NCBI RefSeq assembly: GCF_013334205.1
Contig: NZ_CP054424.1
Span: forward strand, 2,996,001-3,060,000
Direction of reading: 5' to 3'
Length of the DNA: 64,000 nucleotides
Source of the DNA: Rhodoferax sp. BAB1
GTDB taxonomy: Bacteria > Pseudomonadota > Gammaproteobacteria > Burkholderiales > Burkholderiaceae_C
Positions 35,842-44,553 of this stretch are shown piece after piece. Each line of letters starts with the position of its first letter. Positions within the stretch are counted from its first letter, which is position 1. The notes under the pieces are model-generated. The model saw nothing but the letters and a program-made list of their open reading frames with translations, made no database searches and was not told where the DNA came from. A program made the position numbers and the translations under genes.

Positions 35842-36183
35842 GGTGAGCTCCTCTGACTGTTTTTGCTGTCATCCGGCCCGCCGACCGGTGGACCGTAGGC
35901 AGGATTAAGCCGAGGGACCTGCGCCCGTGCAAGCCGCAGCGCAGCATTTCCTGTGCGGCGTAAGGCTGTTGCCCCTGGCGCGCGCCGTGTCGGGTCGCCA
36001 GGGTGTCGCGTTTTGAGTCACTCCCGTCTGCGGCATGCCAACAAACGCAGCCCTTCATCACGGTTGCTTATATCGCTTAGTGGCCGAAGCGCATAAATCT
36101 TCAGTGGAAACCCTAGGCAGACCAATAAACACCATGCCTAGCATTGAACGGTTCTGCACAACAACACATCACGGAGACTCCCC
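35842..36183. promoter_or_regulatory. 342-base divergent regulatory region between the two PQQ dehydrogenase genes
   Basis: No gene is visible. Near the plus-strand gene there is CCTAGG at 36112-36117 and a TAGCAT -10-like hexamer at 36139-36144, which puts the CCTAGG about 36 bases before the likely transcription start. ACGGAGA just before 36184 is the ribosome-binding site. The part nearer the minus-strand gene has no clear promoter that I can name. Confidence 0.5.
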
Positions 36184-37452
36184 ATGCGCAAGCTCATTCC
36201 CCTGGCAGGTGTCCTGCTGGCCGCCGTGCTGGCCGGCTGCCAGTCCACCCCGCCGCAATCCGGCGCCACCACCACCTTCTCGGCTGCGCCGCCGGCCGGC
36301 CAGCCCGGCTGGAAGCAGGGCATGCCCGCCGCCCTGGCCAACTCCACCCTGGCGCCGCTGGCTGGCAAGAACACCGCCACCCCCGCCGCCGAGATCCCGG
36401 TCGACAAGCTCAGGCTGCCTCCGGGTTTCAAGGTGGAGGTCTGGTCCACCGGCACGCCCGGCATCCGCGCCATCTCACGCGGCGAAAGCGGCAAGGTCTA
36501 TGGCGGCACCCGCGGCCTGGGCCGTGTCTATGAGATCAGCGACAACGGCAGCGCCCGCACGAGCCGCGTCGTGGTGGACAAGCTCAAGCAGCCCGCTGCC
36601 ACCATCCACAACGGCAACCTTTATGTGATGGCCATCGACAAGGTGCTGCGTTTCGACGGCATCGAGAAGAACCCCAATGTGGCCCCGGTGGACATGACGG
36701 CCGCCTTCAAGCTGCCACCGCTGGAGCACCACAACTGGAAGTACATCCGCTTCGGGCCGGACGGCAAGCTCTACGTGCCCTTCGGCGCACCGTGCAACAT
36801 CTGCACCCTGCCCAGCGACGAGTACGCGCAGATCCGCCGTTACAACGCCGACGGCACGGGCATGGAAGTCATCGCCACAGGTGTGCGCAACACCGTGGGC
36901 TTCGACTTCCACCCGGTCACCGGCGAACTCTGGTTCACCGACCACGGCCGCGACTGGATGGGCGACAACACCCCCGAGGACGAACTCAACCGCATTCCCG
37001 GCAAGCCCTGGTACCAGTTCGGCATGGGTGGCACGCCCTTCTTCGGCTTCCCCTACTGTCATGCCAATGGCGTGGCCGACCCGGACGTGAAGAAAGCCAA
37101 CCCCTGTGACGGTGTGACCCTGCCCGTGAGCACCATGGGCCCGCACGCCGCCAACATGGGTCTGCAGTTCTACACCGGCAACATGTTCCCGGCCGAGTAC
37201 AAGAACGCGATGTTCGTGGCGCGCAAGGGTTCGTGGAACCGCAGCACCAAGATGGGCTACGACATCGTCATGGTGAAGGCCGACGCCGACGGCAAGAACG
37301 CCAAGGTCACGCCCTTCATGACCGGCTTCGCCGATACGGCCGCCAACACCTTCTGGGGCCGTCCGGCCTACATCCTGCAGATGCCCGACGGCGCGCTCTT
37401 GGTGTCGGACGAGCAGCTCGGTGCCATCTACCGCATCTCGTATGCCAGGTAA
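36184..37452 (+). CDS. PQQ-dependent sugar dehydrogenase, lipoprotein form
   Basis: A 422-aa paralogue of the enzyme at 34561. It has a lipoprotein signal (LAAVLAGC, Cys at about residue 19) and then a proline/alanine linker before the propeller, so it is anchored to a membrane and not free in the periplasm. The family strands are there: LPPGFKVEVWSTGTPGIRAI, EHHNWKYIRFGPDGKLYVPFG, VRNTVGFDFHPVTGELWFT, DNTPEDELNRI and LLVSDEQLGAIYRI. The dihaem cytochrome gene starts inside its 3' end (11-base overlap), making an electron-transfer pair. Confidence 0.88.
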   Translation: MRKLIPLAGVLLAAVLAGCQSTPPQSGATTTFSAAPPAGQPGWKQGMPAALANSTLAPLAGKNTATPAAEIPVDKLRLPPGFKVEVWSTGTPGIRAISRGESGKVYGGTRGLGRVYEISDNGSARTSRVVVDKLKQPAATIHNGNLYVMAIDKVLRFDGIEKNPNVAPVDMTAAFKLPPLEHHNWKYIRFGPDGKLYVPFGAPCNICTLPSDEYAQIRRYNADGTGMEVIATGVRNTVGFDFHPVTGELWFTDHGRDWMGDNTPEDELNRIPGKPWYQFGMGGTPFFGFPYCHANGVADPDVKKANPCDGVTLPVSTMGPHAANMGLQFYTGNMFPAEYKNAMFVARKGSWNRSTKMGYDIVMVKADADGKNAKVTPFMTGFADTAANTFWGRPAYILQMPDGALLVSDEQLGAIYRISYAR

Positions 37453-38035
37453 GACGCCGCCTTTCATCGGCACAAGCAGGGCCCTGGTAGCAGCGGCCCT
37501 GCTTTTTTTCGTGGGCGCCCCGCAGGCACAGCAACCCCTGCGGCTGGAGCTGTGCATGGCCTGTCACGGCCCGCAGGGCAACTCGCAGAACCCGCAGATC
37601 CCCTCGCTGGCCGGGCAACCGAAGATCTTCGTGGAGAACCAGCTGGTGCTGATCCGCGAAGGCCTGCGCGACATCCCGCCCATGAAAGGCACACTCGACG
37701 GCCTGAGCGACGCCGACCTCATCGTGCTGGCCCAGTACTTCACCGCACAGACTCCCGTGCCAGTCCTGGCCGGCCCGGTGGACACGGCCCGCTACGAACG
37801 CGGCCGGGCGCTGGCGGCCTCCATGCTCTGCGGCAGCTGCCACCTGCCGACCTACCGGGGCCGGGAACAGATCCCCCGCCTGGCAGGCCAGCACGAAAGC
37901 TTCCTGCGCACCGTCATGCAGGAATACCGCGACAAACCCGGCCCCGGCCGCGACACGGTCATGACCAACGCCCTGCTCGGCGTGAAGAACGATCAGCTCG
38001 ACGACCTGGCGCATTTCCTGGCCCACTTCAAATAG
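37442..38035 (+). CDS. Dihaem c-type cytochrome (c4-like)
   Basis: A 197-aa exported protein with two cytochrome domains, haem sites CMACH and CGSCH, and Met ligand candidates in the PPMKGTL and DTVMTNA segments. It has a signal peptide ending PQAQQ. The ATG at 37442 overlaps the dehydrogenase gene by 11 bases, which is why this start is chosen over 37421. It is likely the electron acceptor for the lipoprotein PQQ dehydrogenase and would pass electrons to a terminal oxidase. Confidence 0.9.
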   Translation: MPGKTPPFIGTSRALVAAALLFFVGAPQAQQPLRLELCMACHGPQGNSQNPQIPSLAGQPKIFVENQLVLIREGLRDIPPMKGTLDGLSDADLIVLAQYFTAQTPVPVLAGPVDTARYERGRALAASMLCGSCHLPTYRGREQIPRLAGQHESFLRTVMQEYRDKPGPGRDTVMTNALLGVKNDQLDDLAHFLAHFK

Positions 38036-38096
38036 GCCTTGAAAGGTCGAGGCCCAGGCCGCCCTGAATTTCAGCCGGGCCTAGAATCGGCGTCTG

Positions 38097-38996
38097 ATGA
38101 AAGACAGCCCACCTCCCGAGAAGCCCACCCTGCGCCGCGCGCCACGCCCCGAGGGTGTGCCTGCGCCCAAGCCGGGCGGCGCCGCCGCCACCAGCCGCAT
38201 CAACAAACGCATGGCCGAACTCGGCCTGTGCTCACGCCGCGAGGCCGACGCCTGGGTCGAAAACGGCTGGGTCAAGGTCAACGGCAAGACCGCCGAGATG
38301 GGCCAGCAGGTCACGCCCAGCGACCGCATCGAGGTCGACAAACAGGCCCAGAACCAGCAGGCCACGCAGGTCACCATCCTGCTCAATAAACCCATCGGTT
38401 ACGTCAGCGGCCAGGCCGAGGACGGGCACGAACCCGCCGTGGTGCTGGTGCAGCCGCAGAACCGCTGGCGCGACGACAACGCCCGTTTCTTCTTCAACGG
38501 CGCGCAATTGCGTGGCCTGGCGCCCGCCGGCCGGCTCGACATCGACTCCACCGGCCTGCTCGTGCTCACCCAGGACGGCCGGGTGGCGCGCCAGCTCATC
38601 GGCGAAGACTCGGTGATGGAAAAGGAATACCTGGTGCGGGTGGTCTACCTGGGCACACCCGCCGCCGCGGCGGCGCCCACCCAACTCACGCGCATCGACG
38701 ACGACGACCCCATTTCCACCAATGTGCAGGCCGTTTTCCCCGCCGCCATGCTGGCCAAGCTGCGCCACGGCCTGAGCCTGGACGGCCAGGCCCTCAAACC
38801 CGCCAAAGTGGACTGGGAGAACCCCGAGCAGCTGCGCTTCGTACTGACCGAAGGGAAGAAGCGCCAGATCCGCCGCATGTGCGAACTGGTGGGGCTGAAG
38901 GTCGTGGGGCTGAAACGCGTGCGCATCGGCCGGGTCATGCTGGGCCAGCTGCCCGTGGGCCAGTGGCGCTACCTGGCGCCGCACGAGAAGTTCTAA
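38097..38996 (+). CDS. 23S rRNA pseudouridine synthase (RluB/RluF type)
   Basis: A 299-aa protein with an N-terminal S4 RNA-binding domain (RINKRMAELGLCSRREADAW, then VKVNGKTAEMGQ) and a catalytic domain with the Asp-containing motif GRLDIDSTGLLVLT. The C-terminal block EGKKRQIRRMCELVGLKVVGL is also diagnostic. The S4 domain resembles RluF more than RluB, but I leave the symbol open. A basic/proline-rich N-terminal extension of ~30 residues precedes the S4 domain. TAGAAT at 38082-38087 lies 9 bases before the ATG, so the message may be nearly leaderless. Confidence 0.87.
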   Translation: MKDSPPPEKPTLRRAPRPEGVPAPKPGGAAATSRINKRMAELGLCSRREADAWVENGWVKVNGKTAEMGQQVTPSDRIEVDKQAQNQQATQVTILLNKPIGYVSGQAEDGHEPAVVLVQPQNRWRDDNARFFFNGAQLRGLAPAGRLDIDSTGLLVLTQDGRVARQLIGEDSVMEKEYLVRVVYLGTPAAAAAPTQLTRIDDDDPISTNVQAVFPAAMLAKLRHGLSLDGQALKPAKVDWENPEQLRFVLTEGKKRQIRRMCELVGLKVVGLKRVRIGRVMLGQLPVGQWRYLAPHEKF

Positions 38997-39012
38997 GCAC
39001 CCGCCCCGGGGC

Positions 39013-39040
39013 CTTGAAACCCCGGCCCCCCGCCCATAAT
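39013..39040 (+). promoter_or_regulatory. Sigma32-like heat-shock promoter of htpG
   Basis: CTTGAA (39013-39018), 13 bases, then GCCCAT (39032-39037) closely matches the heat-shock consensus CTTGAA-N13-14-CCCCAT. The start would be near 39047, leaving a leader of about 50 bases to htpG. Confidence 0.65.
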
Positions 39041-39096
39041 TCCCGTTTTTGCCGGCCCACCCGGGCCTTCTGATTTTTGTACCGGTATCTGATCCC

Positions 39097-41052
39097 ATGA
39101 GCAAACAAACCCATTCCTTCCAGGCCGAAGTCGCGCAACTGCTGCACCTGGTCACCCACTCCCTGTACTCGAACAAGGAGATCTTCCTGCGCGAGCTGGT
39201 CTCCAACGCTTCGGATGCCTGCGACAAGCTGCGTTACGAAGCGCTGAACAACAGCGCGCTCTACGAAGATGCGCCCGAGCTGCGCGTGCGCATCGCCTTC
39301 GACCCAACCGCCAAGACACTGACCATCACGGACAACGGCATCGGCATGAGCGCGCAGGAGGCCATCGACCACCTGGGCACCATCGCCAAGAGCGGCACCA
39401 AGGACTTCATGAGCCGCCTGGGCGCCGAGAAGCAGGCCGACGCCAAGGAGCAGGGCCAGCTGATCGGCCAGTTCGGCGTGGGCTTCTACTCGGGTTTCAT
39501 CGTCGCCGACAAGATCACCGTCGAGTCGCGCCGCGCCGGCCTCAAGCCCGAAGAGGGCGTGCGCTGGGTCAGCGGCGGCACGGGCGACTTCGAGGTGGAG
39601 GCCATCACCCGGCCAGAGCGCGGCACCAGCGTCATCCTGCACCTGCGTGAAGACGCGGGCGACTACCTGCAGGCCTGGAAGGTCAAGGGCATCATCGCCA
39701 AATACTCCGACCACATCGCCCTGCCCATCCAGATGCCCAAGGAAGAGTGGAAGGACGGCGACGTCATCGAAGGTGACCCCTCCGGTGGTCGCCAGCCCGG
39801 TGCGATGGTGCAGACCGGCGAATGGGAAACCGTCAACAAGGCCAGCGCCCTGTGGAGCCGCCCCAAGAAGGACATCACGCAGGAAGAGTACGAAAGCTTC
39901 TACCAGGGCATCAGCCACGACTACGAGCCCCCGCTGGCCTGGAGCCACAACCGCGTGGAAGGCAGCACCGAATACACCCAACTGCTGTTCGTGCCGGCCA
40001 AGGCCCCGTTTGACCTGTGGAACCGCGACAAGAAGGGCGGCCTCAAGCTCTACGTCAAGCGCGTCTTCATCATGGACGAGGCCGAGGCTCTGCTGCCCAA
40101 CTACCTGCGTTTCGTCAAAGGCGTGGTGGACAGCGCCGACCTGCCGCTCAACGTGAGCCGCGAACTGCTGCAGGAAAGCCGCGACGTGCGCGCCATCCGC
40201 GAGGGCAACACCAAACGCGTGCTGACCCTGCTGGAAAACCTGGCCCAGCACGACGTGCCGGCCGCGGACGCCAGCGAAGAAGACAAGGCCGACGCCGGCA
40301 AATACACCAAGTTCTACGCCGAGTTCGGCAGCGTGCTGAAAGAAGGCCTGGGTGAAGACTTCGGCAACCGCGAGCGCCTGGCCAAATTGCTGCGCTTTGC
40401 CAGCACCAGCAGCGACACGGCCAACGTGTCCCTGGCCGACTACAAGGCCCGCATGAAAGAAGGCCAGGCCGCCATCTACTACATCACCGCCGACACCCTG
40501 GCCGCCGCCAGGAACAGCCCGCAGCTCGAAGTGTTCAAGAAGAAGGGCATCGAGGTGCTGCTCATGAGCGAGCGCGTGGACGAGTGGGCCCTGAGCCACC
40601 TGCCCGAGTTCGACGGCACGCCGCTGCAAAGCGTGGCCAAGGGCGCGGTGGATCTGGGCACCCTGCAGGACGAAGCCGAGAAGAAAGCCGCCGAGGAAGC
40701 CGCCGAAGCCTTCAAGCCCGTGCTGGCCAAACTGAAAGAGGCGCTGAAGGACAAGGCCGAGGACGTGCGCGTCACCACCCGCCTGGTCGATTCACCGGCC
40801 TGCCTGGTGGTAAAGGAAGGCGACATGAGCAACCAGCTCGCCCGCCTGCTCAAACAGGCCGGCCAGAAGGCGCCCGACAGCAAACCCGTGCTGGAAGTGA
40901 ACCCCGAACACGCGCTGGTGAAAAAGCTCGACGGCTCAGTGCATTTCAATGACCTGGCCCACATCCTGTTCGACCAGGCCCTGCTGGCCGAAGGCGGGCT
41001 GCCGGAGGATCCGGCGGCGTATGTGAAGCGGGTGAATGCATTGCTGGTTTGA
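39097..41052 (+). CDS. htpG: Molecular chaperone HtpG (Hsp90)
   Basis: A 651-aa Hsp90. The N-terminal ATPase domain has [21 protein letters not shown] (residues about 20-40), DNGIGMS and the lid region [17 protein letters not shown]. The middle domain has [11 protein letters not shown] and NVSRELLQ, and the C-terminal dimerisation domain is complete. Length is slightly above the E. coli protein (624 aa). It has a sigma32-like promoter upstream and an intrinsic terminator downstream, so it is a single-gene transcript. Confidence 0.97.
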   Translation: MSKQTHSFQAEVAQLLHLVTHSLYSNKEIFLRELVSNASDACDKLRYEALNNSALYEDAPELRVRIAFDPTAKTLTITDNGIGMSAQEAIDHLGTIAKSGTKDFMSRLGAEKQADAKEQGQLIGQFGVGFYSGFIVADKITVESRRAGLKPEEGVRWVSGGTGDFEVEAITRPERGTSVILHLREDAGDYLQAWKVKGIIAKYSDHIALPIQMPKEEWKDGDVIEGDPSGGRQPGAMVQTGEWETVNKASALWSRPKKDITQEEYESFYQGISHDYEPPLAWSHNRVEGSTEYTQLLFVPAKAPFDLWNRDKKGGLKLYVKRVFIMDEAEALLPNYLRFVKGVVDSADLPLNVSRELLQESRDVRAIREGNTKRVLTLLENLAQHDVPAADASEEDKADAGKYTKFYAEFGSVLKEGLGEDFGNRERLAKLLRFASTSSDTANVSLADYKARMKEGQAAIYYITADTLAAARNSPQLEVFKKKGIEVLLMSERVDEWALSHLPEFDGTPLQSVAKGAVDLGTLQDEAEKKAAEEAAEAFKPVLAKLKEALKDKAEDVRVTTRLVDSPACLVVKEGDMSNQLARLLKQAGQKAPDSKPVLEVNPEHALVKKLDGSVHFNDLAHILFDQALLAEGGLPEDPAAYVKRVNALLV

Positions 41053-41073
41053 GTGCTTGACGCCCATGACAAA

Positions 41074-41100
41074 AAAACCGCCTTCGGGCGGTTTTTGTTT
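41074..41100 (+). terminator. Intrinsic terminator of htpG
   Basis: AAAACCGCC-TTCG-GGCGGTTTTT with a T-rich tail. A stable UUCG-type tetraloop hairpin some 20 bases after the stop codon. Confidence 0.92.
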
Positions 41101-41156
41101 TTGATACAGGAGGGACGCTGTCAGCGTTGGGGTGCTTTCCCTTCTGGCTTTCGTCG

Positions 41157-41564
41157 TCAGCTTTCGGCTTGCTTCAGCGACTGAACGTGATCCGCGTAGG
41201 CCACACCATGGCCCAGTGACCAGTCCATGCGCGTGTTCTCCACGAGGGCGATCATGACGTCATCGGGGCGGAAGCCGGCCTCGACGGCGCGCGCCGTCAG
41301 CCGCTTGTACAGCTGCCGCTTCTGCTCATCCGTGCGCCCCTGGAGAAAGGTGATCTCCACGATGCAGGCGTCTTGCGAGCGACTCACACCGCCGAAGGTG
41401 GGATCAAGAATCATCTCTTCGGCGTCAAAGCGCGCCAGCAGCTGGAAGAGGTCGTTGGGCGGGACATTGCAGGTGCTGACCAGCGCTTCTTGCGCCGCGT
41501 CGGCCAGCGCCTTGACCTTGGCGTGGGGCAGATGTCTGGGGGCGGAGATGCGGGTCAGTGGCAT
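41157..41564 (-). CDS. Tautomerase-family protein
   Basis: A 135-aa protein of the tautomerase/MIF superfamily. It starts MPLTRISAP, giving the catalytic N-terminal proline after Met removal, and has two beta-alpha-beta units: the first runs to about residue 55 and the second includes IVEITFLQGRTDEQKRQLYK. Longer than 4-oxalocrotonate tautomerase (62 aa), close to the double-length subfamily. Substrate unknown. It stands alone, converging on htpG. Confidence 0.82.
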   Translation of the reverse strand: MPLTRISAPRHLPHAKVKALADAAQEALVSTCNVPPNDLFQLLARFDAEEMILDPTFGGVSRSQDACIVEITFLQGRTDEQKRQLYKRLTARAVEAGFRPDDVMIALVENTRMDWSLGHGVAYADHVQSLKQAES

Positions 41565-41632
41565 GAGTTAGTCCTGAGGTGGCTCTGACGAACCAGAGAT
41601 GCAACAAAGTCAGTTACGCAAACGAGATGGAC

Positions 41633-42076
41633 TCAGCGCGGCGCACGGTTCTCGGGTCGCGGCTCAACGACTGCTCCGTTCATGAGAACGACGGCAATGA
41701 ATTGCCCGCCATACATGCGTTGTCCACTGACCACCGGCTGAAAATCAATCCGATAGAACCAGCGTTCGTCGCCCGAAACACAGCACCCGGCTCGAACAAA
41801 CGAAAGAGACGACGAATCAAACTGTTTTACATCGGGGTGACGCTTCTTGATCCACGCACTGCCAATCTCTAGCGCCTTATTCACGGCAAGCGGCGGCGAT
41901 CCATCCGCTGGGCTCCACTTAGGCAGTGCCTCGTACTGCTTCCGAGGAACCTCCCAGTTGTGCATGGTCGTCATGTCTCCTTGCCCAAGAAGAAACACTG
42001 GGCTTGAAGATTGCGCATTCGCAGCAAAGGCACCCATCACACCGAAGATGACAAAGACCAGGCGAAGAGCATGCAT
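41633..42076 (-). CDS. Secreted protein of unknown function
   Basis: A 147-aa protein with a clear signal peptide (MHALRLVFVIFGVMGAFA, cleavage near NAQ). The mature part has a KALEIGSAWIKKRHPDVKQF helix, a Cys-Cys pair (GCCVSGDERWFYRIDFQ) and a FIAVVLMNG strand. I do not recognise the family. Its promoter region has a TAGAAT -10 (minus strand, near 42137) with an 18-bp palindrome at 42162-42179 placed just as in front of the lipoprotein gene at 45685. This suggests shared regulation. Confidence 0.7.
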   Translation of the reverse strand: MHALRLVFVIFGVMGAFAANAQSSSPVFLLGQGDMTTMHNWEVPRKQYEALPKWSPADGSPPLAVNKALEIGSAWIKKRHPDVKQFDSSSLSFVRAGCCVSGDERWFYRIDFQPVVSGQRMYGGQFIAVVLMNGAVVEPRPENRAPR

Positions 42077-42161
42077 GCGACCAGTTCCTCTGATAGTGAG
42101 CGCAAAGTGCGGTACCTCGCACGAATAACGGAAATTCTAGGCAAGCCTGAACGCGCGGCCC

Positions 42162-42179
42162 ATCCCCCAAACGGGGGAT
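42162..42179. promoter_or_regulatory. 18-bp palindrome upstream of the secreted unknown, site 1
   Basis: ATCCCCCAAACGGGGGAT. On the minus strand 22 bases separate it from TAGAAT, the likely -10 of the gene at 41633-42076. A near-identical site is at 46453-46470. Confidence 0.65.
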
Positions 42180-42206
42180 GCCGCCACACTCACTGACTGT
42201 GAGCAA

Positions 42207-43589
42207 TCAGTACGTCAGCTCCAGCACCGTCACCCGTTGCTGCGTCGCCGGCCAGACCCGGCCCCCCAGCTTTTCGCCATTGAACTCCGCCGCGATGGAA
42301 CGGTCTGCGGCGCTGGGCAGCTTGAGTTTGGAACTGGACACCCCCGCACCGGCCGGGGGCACGCCGGGCGGCAAGGCCTGGCCGTCGAAGCTCAAGCGAT
42401 CCCGTTGCGCATCAAAGTAGCCCCGCGGCCGCGTGAAGATGGCCAGGGCCTGGGCGTCCTGGTCAGCCGCAGCAATGCGCTCGGGCCGCAGGTTGACGAT
42501 GGCGCTGGAACGCGCAAAGGCGCTGCGGTAGATGTGGGTGGTGGCGTAACCGGGCGCCTTGATCTCGAATTCGTAGGCCATGCCGGCCTGGGCCGTGAAA
42601 GGCCCCCAGCGGCCGTCGGCACCCACCTTGCGCGTGTAAGCCGCAGCGCCCAGGCGCTGGCCCGTGCTGGCATCGGTGGCGTAGATGGTCAGTTCGGCGC
42701 TGGGCTGGGGCAGGTTGTTGGCGAAGTTGCCGGTAGCCGGGTTGAGCGGATCCACGCCCTGGCCGGTGATGGTGCCGCCGAGTTCGATGCGCGGCTCGGG
42801 GGTGATGTCTGCGGCCGGCGCGCGGCCCGTGAGGAAACGGTAGGCGGCCGCGAAGGCGGCGGGCGAAAAGGAAGTCTCGCGGTGGTCGATACGCGGGATG
42901 ACCACGTTGCTGGCGCCCTTGAGTTCGGGGCCGGCATACGTCACGTTGGTGGGCTTGCCTTTGGCACCGATCCACAGGCCGTCGGGCTGGGCGAACTTGT
43001 CGTTGTTGTCGCTGCGGATGGTGAGCCAGCGCACCGGGCCCGTGACCTCGTCGCCATTCGCGTTCTTGGGGGCGTTCAGGCCGGTGAGGAAGGGGCCGGT
43101 GCCCGAGAACTCGTTGCCCTCACGGAAGCCCTTGATGGCCCAGACGCCGTGGTTGGGTGTGCCGCCCAGGATGGCGTGCGAGACGGTGGCCGCGCCGCCG
43201 CCGTTCTGGATGTAGTTGCGGATGGCGTTGCCACCACGCGAGTTGCCGAACAGCACGACCTGGCTGGCACCGGTGGCGCGCAAGACTTTCTCCACCTCGG
43301 TTTTTAGGAAGGCCATGTGCTCGGCCGTGGAGCTGCGGCCGGCTTGCGCCTTGCTGTCGTCGTCCCGCGCCAGGGGATAGGGCAGCTCAATGGCGTGCAG
43401 GCGCTCGCGTGGCCAGCCATTGGACTCAAAACGCCAGAGTGTGGTCAACCACAGGGCGGCACTGTCGCCGTTGCCGTGCACGAAGACGATGGGCGGCGCC
43501 TCGCGCAGCGTTGGCGGCGGCGCCGTGGCGCACCCGGCCAGCAGGGCCAGGCTGGCCAGCAGGCCCAGGAGATGACGACGGATCAACAT
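42207..43589 (-). CDS. Alpha/beta-hydrolase (lipase-like) lipoprotein
   Basis: A 460-aa protein with a lipoprotein signal (LLASLALLAGC) and a lipase-like fold: IVFVHGNGDSAALW gives the oxyanion strand and LFGNSRGGNAIRNY the nucleophile elbow (GNSRG, Ser). The C-terminal ~190 residues look like a beta-rich carboxypeptidase-regulatory/Ig-like domain (ELTIYATDASTGQRLGAAAY and following). It is probably an outer-membrane-anchored triacylglycerol or polyester hydrolase. Start at 43589 (MLIRRHLLGLLASL) chosen because it begins the signal sequence; the frame is open to 43622. Confidence 0.8.
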   Translation of the reverse strand: MLIRRHLLGLLASLALLAGCATAPPPTLREAPPIVFVHGNGDSAALWLTTLWRFESNGWPRERLHAIELPYPLARDDDSKAQAGRSSTAEHMAFLKTEVEKVLRATGASQVVLFGNSRGGNAIRNYIQNGGGAATVSHAILGGTPNHGVWAIKGFREGNEFSGTGPFLTGLNAPKNANGDEVTGPVRWLTIRSDNNDKFAQPDGLWIGAKGKPTNVTYAGPELKGASNVVIPRIDHRETSFSPAAFAAAYRFLTGRAPAADITPEPRIELGGTITGQGVDPLNPATGNFANNLPQPSAELTIYATDASTGQRLGAAAYTRKVGADGRWGPFTAQAGMAYEFEIKAPGYATTHIYRSAFARSSAIVNLRPERIAAADQDAQALAIFTRPRGYFDAQRDRLSFDGQALPPGVPPAGAGVSSSKLKLPSAADRSIAAEFNGEKLGGRVWPATQQRVTVLELTY

Positions 43590-43628
43590 GGCTCTCTCCT
43601 TTGTGCCGGCGCGCGGCGGCACCGGCGT

Positions 43629-44324
43629 CTATTCGAAGCCGCCAGCGCGGCGCAACTCTGCCGCGGCCGGTGCGGCCATGAGGTCGATCATCATGCGCGC
43701 GGCCTGCGGCTGCTCGGCCTTGGCCGCCACGGCGGCGGTGTAGACCGTGGCCAGCTCGAATTCCCTGGGCAGCAGGCTGATGAGTTGCACACCCGGGGTG
43801 TAGAGGATTTCCGTGACCTGGGTGCAGCCGATCAGGCCGGCACCGCTGGCAGCGGCCATTTCCTTCATGGCGGTGGCGCCATTGGGAAAGGGGCGCAACG
43901 CGCCGGCCACCTGGCCATCGATGCCGAGCTTCTTGAGCACGTTCATGAAGTGGATGCCGGCCGTGGCCTTGACCGGGTCGGGGAAGTAGATGCCCTTGGC
44001 GGCCAGCAGCGCGGCCTTGAGGGCCTCGGGGGTGTCCACTTTCGGTTGCGGCTCGCCGCTCTTCACGGCCACACCGGTCTTCACCACACCCAGGGGCGTG
44101 GCGCTGCCGGTCTGTACGTAGCCGCTCTTGGTGAGCTCGTCGATCAGCGCCTGGGTCAGGATGACGACGTCGCAGGGTTCACCCGCGAGCAGCTTGTCGC
44201 GCATGAGGCCCACTGCGCCGAAGCCGCCTTCGACGGCGCGGCCGGTTTCGTTGTAGATGGCGCCGCGCAGCTGGTTGACCAGCCCCTGGGCCGCGCCGCC
44301 GCTCAGAATGTGCAAAGAACTCAT
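43629..44324 (-). CDS. ModA-like substrate-binding-domain protein without a signal peptide
   Basis: A 231-aa protein of the molybdate-binding-protein-like family (LHILSGGAAQGLVNQLRGAI, then GLMRDKLLAGEPCDVVILT and KGIYFPDPVKATAGIHFMNV). Family members that carry oxyanions are exported, but here the first residues MSSLHILSGGAA are directly the first beta strand and no signal peptide is visible. It may be a cytoplasmic sensor-like or recruited version. An alternative start at 44339 adds only five residues and no signal either. No modB/modC genes are nearby. Confidence 0.75.
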   Translation of the reverse strand: MSSLHILSGGAAQGLVNQLRGAIYNETGRAVEGGFGAVGLMRDKLLAGEPCDVVILTQALIDELTKSGYVQTGSATPLGVVKTGVAVKSGEPQPKVDTPEALKAALLAAKGIYFPDPVKATAGIHFMNVLKKLGIDGQVAGALRPFPNGATAMKEMAAASGAGLIGCTQVTEILYTPGVQLISLLPREFELATVYTAAVAAKAEQPQAARMMIDLMAAPAAAELRRAGGFE

Positions 44325-44399
44325 GTATCGAACCGTCAAAGTGAAAGCGCTAAAACGCCTGAAAAATTCGCGCTCTTGCGCTCAACGTGACTATACGGG

Positions 44400-44450
44400 G
44401 AACGCCGTGGAACCGGCTCCGCCGGGCCACTGGCGTTGTCCCCCTGGGGG
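44400..44450 (+). repeat. Interspersed palindromic repeat, copy 4, with further hairpins behind it
   Basis: Same unit as copies 1-3, inner hairpin CCGGC-TCC-GCCGG. Between 44470 and 44550 there are more stem-loops (for example CCACAGCCT-CA-GGCTGTGG). It lies between the ModA-like gene and the third Bug gene. Confidence 0.82.
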
Positions 44451-44553
44451 CTGAGGGCTGCGGCTCCCAGGCTGCCTGCGCAGCTTGGGACAGCTCCGAA
44501 GAGCCACAGCCTCAGGCTGTGGCCCCGGACGGCGCCAGCCGGCTCAGGGGGGA

